Assembly (NCBI GenBank): GCA_002401495.1
Contig: NVTG01000025.1
Location: 1-14,866, forward strand
Direction: 5' to 3'
DNA: 14,866 bases
DNA from: Candidatus Kaiserbacteria bacterium
Lineage (GTDB): Bacteria; Patescibacteria; Paceibacteria; UBA9973; UBA2100
Below, in pieces: positions 6,307-12,045 of this stretch. Made by a program: the position numbers and the translations under genes. The stretch's first letter is position 1. Each line of letters starts with the position of its first letter. The notes below the pieces were generated by a model. The model was not told the origin of the DNA. It did not search any database and saw only the letters and a program-made list of their open reading frames with translations.

Positions 6307-6380
6307 GCGCGATTAGCTCAGCTGGTTAGAGCGCACGACTGATACTCGTGAGGTCCCAGGTTCGATCCCTGGATCGCGCA
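6307..6380 (+). tRNA. tRNA-Ile (anticodon GAT)
   Basis: A complete cloverleaf: acceptor GCGCGAT/ATCGCGC, D stem GCTC/GAGC, anticodon stem CACGA/TCGTG with loop CTGATAC (anticodon GAT), variable AGGTC, T arm CCAGG-TTCGATC-CCTGG, and discriminator A at 6380. CCA is not encoded, so it must be added enzymatically. tRNA-Ile(GAT) is the usual resident of the 16S-23S spacer, but here no 23S follows. A serine hydrolase gene starts 21 bases later. Confidence 0.97.
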
Positions 6381-6385
6381 CAATA

Positions 6386-6394
6386 TGTTATATT
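6386..6394 (+). promoter_or_regulatory. Extended -10 promoter of the serine hydrolase gene
   Basis: TGTTATATT (extended -10, box TATATT at 6389-6394) lies just after the tRNA. The ATG at 6402 is the 8th base after the box, which predicts a leaderless mRNA. No SD and no clear -35 are seen. Confidence 0.6.
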
Positions 6395-6401
6395 TCTTTT
6401 C

Positions 6402-7493
6402 ATGAGCATTGAAGAAGAGATAGAACCTATCGCCATAGATGCAATTCGTGAAAAAGTTTTCCCGGGCTGCGTAGTAGGTGTTGTATACAAGAATGGAGAA
6501 AGAAAAGTTCTTCCATTTGGAAGTTTTACGTATGAAGAAGGCGCTACAAGCGTTACTCCCGATTCTATATATGATGTAGCATCTGTTACTAAGTCCATCC
6601 CCACAGCAAGTTTAGCGCTTCAGCTTATAGATGAAGGGCGGTTAAAGCTTGCAGATAAGTTAATAGATTATATCCCCGAGTTCAGAAATTCAGACAGAGA
6701 GAATGTGCTTATCAAGCATTTACTTACCTACACTATTGATGGATATGGACTTGCCTCTGCTGTTGATAATGCGGACGGGAAGTCTTTAAGCAATAGAAGG
6801 GCAGAAGATTTAATAGAAACTCTCATGACACACGACTTCAAGAAGAGACCTGGAGAAGTATTTAAATACACAAATATACCAGCGGCGCTTCTTGGATTGG
6901 TTATTGAGAAAATCACTGGAGATACACTAGACAATTTAGCACAAGAGCGTTTTTTTAAACCGCTGAATATGGCACAAAGCACTCATCATCCGGAAACCTT
7001 AATTCAAGAGAATATAGTACCAACAGAGTTTGACGATTGGCGAAGCGATTCCATGAGTGAGGTGCGAGGTGTCGTGCATGATGAAAGTGCATATATTTGC
7101 TACCAAGATGGTCGTGCTGTTGGCCACGCCGGTCTGTTTACTACCGCCCCAGACATATTAAACTTTTTAGAAATGCTACTGAACGATGGAGTAATGGACA
7201 ACAAGAGGTATTTCTCCGAAGAGATCTTGAGTAAAATGGAAACTAATCAAATAGAAGAACTAGATGACTTTACCGGGCTTGGGTGGGAATTAAATCAAAA
7301 ACGTTACATGGGTGACTACTGTACAGAGAATACTTTCGGTAAGACAGGATTTACAGGAACCCTCTGCATTTGTGATAGAAAGAAAGGTGTTGCATATGTA
7401 ATACTTTCAAATCGTATTTATCCACAAAGACCTAAAGATTCGTTGGCAATAAATGCATTCCGAAAAAAGATAGGTGAAATACTTTTAAAATAG
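6402..7493 (+). CDS. Serine hydrolase, class C beta-lactamase/penicillin-binding-like family
   Basis: A 363-residue protein of the beta-lactamase class C family (PF00144-type), whose members are beta-lactamases, D,D-peptidases and esterases. All three active-site elements are visible: S61-V-T-K64 (nucleophile serine and general-base lysine), Y156-T-N158, and K314-T-G316 in FGKTGFTG. The stretch GVVHDES...GHAGLFTTAPDIL is also typical. There is no signal peptide or membrane segment, so it is predicted cytoplasmic, unlike cell-wall-acting relatives. The substrate is unknown. The ATG at 6402 is chosen over upstream in-frame codons because those fall inside the tRNA and because a -10 box sits just before it. 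A hairpin terminator follows. Confidence 0.93.
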   Translation: MSIEEEIEPIAIDAIREKVFPGCVVGVVYKNGERKVLPFGSFTYEEGATSVTPDSIYDVASVTKSIPTASLALQLIDEGRLKLADKLIDYIPEFRNSDRENVLIKHLLTYTIDGYGLASAVDNADGKSLSNRRAEDLIETLMTHDFKKRPGEVFKYTNIPAALLGLVIEKITGDTLDNLAQERFFKPLNMAQSTHHPETLIQENIVPTEFDDWRSDSMSEVRGVVHDESAYICYQDGRAVGHAGLFTTAPDILNFLEMLLNDGVMDNKRYFSEEILSKMETNQIEELDDFTGLGWELNQKRYMGDYCTENTFGKTGFTGTLCICDRKKGVAYVILSNRIYPQRPKDSLAINAFRKKIGEILLK

Positions 7494-7495
7494 AA

Positions 7496-7521
7496 TCACC
7501 CGGCGCGCAAACGCCGGGTGA
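7496..7521. terminator. Bidirectional hairpin terminator
   Basis: TCACCCGGCG (7496-7505) pairs perfectly with CGCCGGGTGA (7512-7521). It lies between the stop of the serine hydrolase gene and the stop of the convergent minus-strand gene. The T-rich tail is better on the minus strand (ATTCTATTTT) than on the plus strand. Confidence 0.75.
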
Positions 7522-7525
7522 AAGT

Positions 7526-8365
7526 TCATTCTCTTGCAACGATAACAAGATTTCGTTGTTTAAGCTTGGTTGAACCGTCTGCTGCCTGCCTAGCGTTGCT
7601 AGCCCAGCGGTATTTACCAACTTCGTCAACGTCAGAAGAGGTGTCAATGTCGTCCATTGTTATGAGGGCTTCAAGAACGCCCAGGCGCATTAGCTCTGCC
7701 TTTATCAGCTCATACATATTGAGCTCTTCAAGCTGGAGGTTAAACACTGGTCGGTTTGGATACTTAACTTCACACCAAGTACGCATCGCGAGGTTTGCAG
7801 CACCGTATACCTTGTGAGATAACGGAAAAGAATATCTACTGCGTATACCGCAGGAAATATGAACCTGGCGTAGACCAGGTCTCTTCCCATAGGAGCGCAG
7901 AGCATTTTCGAGCACGTTATGTCCCTGCACCTTAAACGGGCCGTTCGAGTTATTGCCGGTTTGAAGAAAGCACTCCAAGCCAGCATGAAAGGTAAGAACG
8001 CGACCGTCTGCGAAAACCAGGGTTACCTGTTGGCAGTCAGCACTCGTGCTAACAGCCAGGTCGCCCTTGCCCAACATTACGCCATCTGCAAAGGCCCCAG
8101 TCATAAGAGACAGTTCCTCGCAAAATGGCTCCTGTTTAAAAGCGCTTGCTGGCGCTATTTTTCCGTTCATTTCGACTGTCAAAAGAACGAACAGTCGCGT
8201 CGCGAACGGAAAGGTGTGAAGTGCTTCTTTAACGATGTCGTTGTACCAACCTTCTTTGGTACGGTCGAATGCCCAGTTTGTATCTCGGTCTATGCCAATG
8301 CACAGAACGGTTACGCCACCCACAAGCCTAGTGATGTGGCTTCTTGGTCTTAAAAGATCAGTCAT
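7526..8365 (-). CDS. PgeF/YfiH-like polyphenol oxidase (laccase-domain) family protein
   Basis: A divergent member of the YfiH/PgeF laccase-domain family (279 aa; family usually about 240-280). The signature region reads ADGVMLGKGDLAVSTSADC followed by VLTFHAG, matching the family pattern ADALVT...A-V-x-TADC...HAGW and supplying the conserved Cys and one His. VHISCGIRSRY corresponds to the usual IGPxIGxxxYEV. The end DIDTSSD...RWASNARQ...RNLVIVARE matches the dTs..fySyR...RnlviV segment. The early QVH histidine of the metal site is not seen, so activity may differ. E. coli YfiH edits peptidoglycan precursors carrying Ser instead of Ala, which fits the Mur ligase just upstream. ATG 8365 is preferred over 8425 because AGGGAG precedes it by 8 bases and the promoter lies upstream. 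Confidence 0.72.
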   Translation of the reverse strand: MTDLLRPRSHITRLVGGVTVLCIGIDRDTNWAFDRTKEGWYNDIVKEALHTFPFATRLFVLLTVEMNGKIAPASAFKQEPFCEELSLMTGAFADGVMLGKGDLAVSTSADCQQVTLVFADGRVLTFHAGLECFLQTGNNSNGPFKVQGHNVLENALRSYGKRPGLRQVHISCGIRSRYSFPLSHKVYGAANLAMRTWCEVKYPNRPVFNLQLEELNMYELIKAELMRLGVLEALITMDDIDTSSDVDEVGKYRWASNARQAADGSTKLKQRNLVIVARE

Positions 8366-8373
8366 CAATTCGT

Positions 8374-8379
8374 CTCCCT
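8374..8379 (-). promoter_or_regulatory. Shine-Dalgarno site of the PgeF-like gene
   Basis: AGGGAG on the minus strand, 8 bases upstream of the ATG at 8365. It decides this start over the in-frame ATG at 8425. Confidence 0.65.
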
Positions 8380-8410
8380 GTTTAGGAATAGTTTGGATTC
8401 TCTGTAAGTG

Positions 8411-8439
8411 ATTATGTCTAAACACCCGATCTAAGTCAA
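8411..8439 (-). promoter_or_regulatory. Promoter of the PgeF-like gene
   Basis: On the minus strand, TTGACT (8439-8434) and CATAAT (8416-8411) are spaced by 17 bases, giving a 5' UTR of roughly 40 bases. The -35 box abuts the stop codon of the Mur ligase gene, so the gene has its own promoter in addition to possible read-through. Confidence 0.65.
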
Positions 8440-8442
8440 TCT

Positions 8443-9834
8443 TTAGTTAATATTCTCCTCCAACCAGGAAGGTAATGTATCAAGAGCACCATCTAGGTTG
8501 CCTGAGGTTAGAATAAGTAAAACAGAGTTATCCGTAATACTTTTTGTAAGTTGAGCATGAACCTCTTCAGTGTCATTAACAGAATGTGTTTTAATTCCAG
8601 TAGCTTCAACTCTTTCAACAATTTCTTTTTGAGTTAATTGAGCGTGGGTGTCTGATCCCTGTTCTGCTGGGTGGAAAACAAGAACTTCACTAACTCCTTC
8701 AAATACATCGTCGTACCACTTAAGGGAATCTCTGTTTCTCCAGCTGAAGGTGTGGGGTTCAAAAAGAACCACCATTTTCTTTTCAGGGTAATGAAGTTGT
8801 ATCGCTTCAATTCCAGAACGCGCTTTTTCATATGAAGAACCAAACCCTTCGTAGGCCGGTAAGTTTGATATTTTATTTAAACGCCTGTGTACTCCAGAAA
8901 ACAGTTTTATACCCTCTGAGAGCTCTTCTGGAGTCACCAGCTCTCTCGTTAGAAGATACGCTGCAACTCCTGCAATGTTTTGTACGTTATGACTTCCAAG
9001 AAGTTTTGTAGTTAAGGAAACCACTCTTTCACCGTCGTGTTCTATATCAAAGGTTGTTTCTTCTCCGTAGACTATATTTGTCGCTCTCCAAAGAGCATCT
9101 TCTTTAAGGCCGTATGTAATATATTGAGGTGCGTGATGTAGGATATCTTCAACTCCAGGATTATCAGTACACGCAACCACAAGTCCGTCACCAGGTACTT
9201 TTAGTAGTAGTTCTATAAAAGGTTGTACGTAGTCTTTGTAAGTTGGGAATACATTTATATGATCGTGTTCAACTGACGTCAGTATTACATCGTTAGGGTT
9301 AAAGTGTAAAAACTTAGAACGTTCGTCCCAGTGGGCTGTAGGATATTCGTCTCCTTCAATTACAGCAATTCCAGTTCCTTTCTTTGAGGTAAACTCCATA
9401 TCTAGTGGATACGCCCCGATAAAATACGTTGGATCTTTTTTTGCGTTAATAAGTACCCAGGCGGCGATACTTGCGACAGTGGATTTTCCATAGCTTCCCG
9501 CTACCACTAACTTATGTGAATCTTTTGTAATTTCAGCTATAACTTCAGGAAAAGATTTTATCTCAGCACCTGTTTCGTGTGCGTGCTGCACCTCAGGGTT
9601 AGTTTCAGGATTTAGCTTGGCGTTTCGGCCAATAACTATTAAATCCACTCCTTCAGGAATGTTTTCTTCCTTGTAGCCTTCTTTGAGGTCAATTCCTAGT
9701 TTTTTTACATAATCACTTGCGGGAGGGTAGAAAGCATCGTCAGATCCGCTAACTTGCCAACCGTCGTCTAAAAGTAGTTTAGCGGTCGCACTCATTGCAA
9801 CTCCTGCCACTCCTATTATGTGTGCCTTTTTCAT
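8443..9834 (-). CDS. Mur ligase family protein, Mpl/MurC-like, with altered active-site motifs
   Basis: A 463-residue ATP-dependent peptide ligase of the Mur family. The N-terminal dinucleotide-like fold (HIIGVAGVAMSATAKLL, VSGSD) and YPP..GI...GY closely follow Mpl, which reattaches recycled murein tripeptide to UDP-MurNAc; MurC adds L-Ala. RSKFLHFNPNDVILTSVEHDHINVF matches Mpl/MurC, as do GSHNVQN (280-286) and FSGVHRRL (312-319). Two hallmark motifs differ. The P-loop is GSYGKST (113-119) instead of GTHGKTT. The DDYAHHP/DDFAHHP motif is replaced by EGFGSSY (329-335). It may still bind ATP but could act on another substrate. The N terminus MKKAHIIG sits directly downstream of an extended -10, predicting a leaderless mRNA. 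It is divergent from rsmI. Confidence 0.87.
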   Translation of the reverse strand: MKKAHIIGVAGVAMSATAKLLLDDGWQVSGSDDAFYPPASDYVKKLGIDLKEGYKEENIPEGVDLIVIGRNAKLNPETNPEVQHAHETGAEIKSFPEVIAEITKDSHKLVVAGSYGKSTVASIAAWVLINAKKDPTYFIGAYPLDMEFTSKKGTGIAVIEGDEYPTAHWDERSKFLHFNPNDVILTSVEHDHINVFPTYKDYVQPFIELLLKVPGDGLVVACTDNPGVEDILHHAPQYITYGLKEDALWRATNIVYGEETTFDIEHDGERVVSLTTKLLGSHNVQNIAGVAAYLLTRELVTPEELSEGIKLFSGVHRRLNKISNLPAYEGFGSSYEKARSGIEAIQLHYPEKKMVVLFEPHTFSWRNRDSLKWYDDVFEGVSEVLVFHPAEQGSDTHAQLTQKEIVERVEATGIKTHSVNDTEEVHAQLTKSITDNSVLLILTSGNLDGALDTLPSWLEENIN

Positions 9835-9862
9835 TGAGTAATCGTATCACTTATTGTATTGT
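9834..9862 (+). promoter_or_regulatory. Promoter of rsmI (leaderless), overlapping the Mur ligase start
   Basis: TTGAGT (9834-9839) and TATTGT (9857-9862) are spaced by 17 bases. The rsmI ATG at 9870 is the 8th base after the -10 box. The -35 overlaps the first base of the divergent gene, so the two start codons are only 35 bp apart and the promoters overlap. Confidence 0.6.
9841..9849 (-). promoter_or_regulatory. Extended -10 promoter of the Mur ligase gene (leaderless)
   Basis: On the minus strand, TGATACGAT (extended -10) ends 6 bases before the ATG at 9834, so transcription should start at or next to the ATG. No SD and no good -35 are seen, as is common for extended -10 promoters. Confidence 0.55.
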
Positions 9863-9869
9863 TTGCATC

Positions 9870-10544
9870 ATGGAAACAGGAACGTTATACATAATCGGAA
9901 CACCAATAGGAAACTTAGAAGACATTACTCCAAGAGCTATTCGTATACTTAATGAAGTAGACGTTGTTTTTTGTGAAGACACTCGTGTTACAAGACGCCT
10001 TTTTGAACGACACGGCATTACAACGCATTTAAAAAGTTTAAATGCCAGAACTGAAAGTTTGAAGATTGCAGAAGTTCTTGATCTATTAAAAGAAGGACAG
10101 AGCGTAGCCTACGTTTCTGATGCCGGTACACCGACTGTTTCTGACCCTGGTTCTCAGTTAGTAGGAAGTGTTAGAAATGAAGGAATTAAAATTGAAGTTA
10201 TTCCGGGACCTTCAGCATTAACGGCCGCTTTATCTATAACAGGGGTTCCTGCTAGTGAGTTTTTATTCCTAGGATTTCTTCCGCACAAGAAGGGAAGACA
10301 GACTCAGTTAAAGGAAATAGCACAAACGAAACGTACAGTAGTCCTGTATGAATCAACTCACCGGATTATAAAACTATTAAACGAACTAGAAGAACATATT
10401 GGAGAGCGTAAGGTATGTATTGCTCGCGAGCTAACAAAGATATACGAAGAGGTTCTTTGTGGAACTCCGTTAGAATTACGTGGTATTTTAGAAAACGATC
10501 CTCAAAAGCAAAAGGGGGAATTCGTTGTAGTGATCAGTCAATAG
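9870..10544 (+). CDS. rsmI: 16S rRNA (cytidine-1402-2'-O)-methyltransferase RsmI
   Basis: RsmI uses S-adenosylmethionine to methylate the ribose of C1402 in the 16S decoding centre. The 224-residue product shows the family motifs in order: LYIIGTPIGNLEDITPRAIRIL, VFCEDTR, YVSDAGTPTVSDPG, VIPGPSALTAALSITGVP, FLGFLPHKKGRQ, YESTHRI and IARELTKIYEE. The length is shorter than E. coli RsmI (about 286), lacking the C-terminal extension, as in compact genomes. The ATG at 9870 gives METGTLYIIGTP, the expected N terminus; an upstream in-frame start would add a non-conserved tail across the promoter. Its target base lies four nucleotides into the second 16S exon here, so the substrate site is assembled only next to the intron splice junction. 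Confidence 0.96.
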   Translation: METGTLYIIGTPIGNLEDITPRAIRILNEVDVVFCEDTRVTRRLFERHGITTHLKSLNARTESLKIAEVLDLLKEGQSVAYVSDAGTPTVSDPGSQLVGSVRNEGIKIEVIPGPSALTAALSITGVPASEFLFLGFLPHKKGRQTQLKEIAQTKRTVVLYESTHRIIKLLNELEEHIGERKVCIARELTKIYEEVLCGTPLELRGILENDPQKQKGEFVVVISQ

Positions 10545-10571
10545 TTGTACATATTTTCAGCGTGTTATACT
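10545..10571 (+). promoter_or_regulatory. Promoter of the small membrane protein gene (leaderless)
   Basis: TGTTATACT forms an extended -10 (box TATACT at 10566-10571), with TTGTAC at 10545-10550 as a closely spaced (15 bases) -35. The ATG at 10580 is the 9th base after the box. No SD is present. Confidence 0.6.
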
Positions 10572-10579
10572 GTTGCGCA

Positions 10580-10792
10580 ATGAAGCATATAAAAACAATT
10601 ATCGCGCTCGCAATTCTAGTTGGTGTAGTACCATTCTTAGGATTACCAAGCACTTGGAAGAATATTTTACTGGGTATTATCGGAGGTGCCATCGCGTTTT
10701 TAGCATACAGATTACTTTCCGGATCAAAAAAAGAAGAACCTGAAGAAGAGGAAACACAAACACCGATTGAGGAAGTTATAGAACATGAATAA
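10580..10792 (+). CDS. Small two-helix membrane protein, 70 aa
   Basis: I do not recognise a family. The 70-residue product begins MKHIKTIIALAILVGVVPFLGLP, forming one membrane helix (about 5-21). A second helix follows (about 28-46, ILLGIIGGAIAFLAYRLL), and then a strongly acidic tail (KKEEPEEEETQTPIEEVIEHE). The hairpin-like topology suggests an integral inner-membrane protein with a charged tail on one side. The ATG at 10580 is supported by the extended -10 box directly upstream. Its stop overlaps the start of the next gene by 8 bases, so the two are translationally linked. A role in envelope assembly is a guess from context only. Confidence 0.75.
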   Translation: MKHIKTIIALAILVGVVPFLGLPSTWKNILLGIIGGAIAFLAYRLLSGSKKEEPEEEETQTPIEEVIEHE

Positions 10793-12026
10793 GGGAATCC
10801 TTCCTTATCTAGCAATAGCACTCTCCGTTCTAATCATAGTATTTCTTGCTGTCCTGTTTGGAGCTCCCGTATTTGGTAAGGGTACTGCTGTTTACAGTAG
10901 TAATGTTATACAATCAGAAAGATTACCTGATATTCCCAAGCCAAAACCTGCTATGCACGTAGCACTACCTTCGGCAGTTAAAACTGTATATATGAGTCAG
11001 TGTGCAGCATCATCAAACAGCTTTAGAAAAGAATTTATAAGCCTACTTGAAGAGACTGAGATAAACTCAATCATAATAGATGTTAAAGACTTTTCCGGAA
11101 CAGTTAGTTTTCCTAGGGGGGATGATGTTGAGGATCTTGGAGGTACTGGATGTAAGGTTCCAGACATGAAAGAGTTCTTGGAAGATTTACATAAGAGAGG
11201 AATATATCTAATAGGAAGGATTACTGTTTTCCAAGATCCTCTGTATACAAAAGCTCACCCTGAATTAGCAGTTCAAAGTATAAAAACAGGAACACCATGG
11301 AAAGACTATAAAGGTTTATCTTTTATTGATGTGGGAGCTAAGCCTTTTTGGGATTATATTGTTGATATTTCAGAGGAAGCGCACTTAATAGGGTTTGATG
11401 AATTAAATTTTGATTATATTCGATTTCCCTCAGACGGCCCTATGAGTGACGTATTGTTTAATCACTCTGATTATTCACAACGACCATTAGAACTAGAAAA
11501 GTTTTTTAGATATTTAAGTCAGAAGGTACGTGTAGCAGATTCAGCAGGACACTCTCCTATACTCTCAGCTGATCTCTTTGGAATGACAACTACTAACCAC
11601 GATGATTTAACGATCGGACAAGTTCAAGAAAGAGCGACACCGTACTTTGACTTCGTTGCTCCTATGACGTATCCGTCTCATTATCCGGCAGGCTTTAATG
11701 GATATGCTAATCCGAATAATAATGTATACGGAGTTATCAAATATTCAGTTGATAGGGCAATAGAACGATTAACCGCAACTACTACTAGAATTGCCTCTCT
11801 TTCATATGAAAGGATAGGTACCAGTACTCCAGCGGTCTATGCAAAACCCTCAAGGGACCCTAATGTTTTGCGTCCTTGGCTGCAAGATTTTGACTATGGA
11901 GGAGATTACGGGCCAGTAGAGGTTAGAGCACAAATTCAAGCAGCATACGACGCAGGGCTCAATTCTTGGATGCTATGGGCACCAAGTAATCACTATACTC
12001 GTGGGGCATTAGAGTTAGCGGAATAA
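10785..12026 (+). CDS. GHL13/DUF4015-type putative glycoside hydrolase, membrane-anchored
   Basis: A 413-residue protein with an N-terminal signal anchor (about 7-30) and an extracytoplasmic domain like the putative glycoside hydrolase family DUF4015 (GHL13, PF13200). Matching segments are KTVYMSQCAASSNSFRKEF, INSIIIDVKDFSGTVSFP, LHKRGIYLIGRITVFQDPL, AHPELAVQS, IGFDELNFDYIRFPSDG, ADLFGMTT and FVAPMTYPSHYP, followed by the conserved tail around AAYDAGLNSWMLWAP. The family is predicted to adopt a TIM barrel; acidic residues in DELNFDYIRFPSD and ADLFG are plausible catalytic positions. The substrate is not established, with cell-surface polysaccharide a reasonable guess. It overlaps the preceding small membrane protein gene by 8 bases. 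A GAGGAAG precedes the start by 9 bases but may be coincidental because it is coding sequence. Confidence 0.88.
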   Translation: MNKGILPYLAIALSVLIIVFLAVLFGAPVFGKGTAVYSSNVIQSERLPDIPKPKPAMHVALPSAVKTVYMSQCAASSNSFRKEFISLLEETEINSIIIDVKDFSGTVSFPRGDDVEDLGGTGCKVPDMKEFLEDLHKRGIYLIGRITVFQDPLYTKAHPELAVQSIKTGTPWKDYKGLSFIDVGAKPFWDYIVDISEEAHLIGFDELNFDYIRFPSDGPMSDVLFNHSDYSQRPLELEKFFRYLSQKVRVADSAGHSPILSADLFGMTTTNHDDLTIGQVQERATPYFDFVAPMTYPSHYPAGFNGYANPNNNVYGVIKYSVDRAIERLTATTTRIASLSYERIGTSTPAVYAKPSRDPNVLRPWLQDFDYGGDYGPVEVRAQIQAAYDAGLNSWMLWAPSNHYTRGALELAE

Positions 12027-12032
12027 ACATAA

Positions 12033-12038
12033 TATACT
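12033..12038 (+). promoter_or_regulatory. -10 box before the VirD4-like gene
   Basis: TATACT lies 7 bases before the ATG at 12046, so the ATG is the 8th base after the box. The 19-base gap after the preceding gene and the lack of an SD fit an internal, leaderless promoter. No convincing -35 was found. Confidence 0.5.
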
Positions 12039-12045
12039 AAGAAGT

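Noticed and set aside
8366..8425. ATG at 8425 as the start of the PgeF-like gene
   Set aside because: It lies within the promoter spacer and lacks an SD; the ATG at 8365 has both a suitable UTR and AGGGAG.
9795..9869. N-terminal extension of RsmI to 9795
   Set aside because: It would run antisense through the Mur ligase start and the promoter; the family N terminus begins at METGTLYIIGTP.
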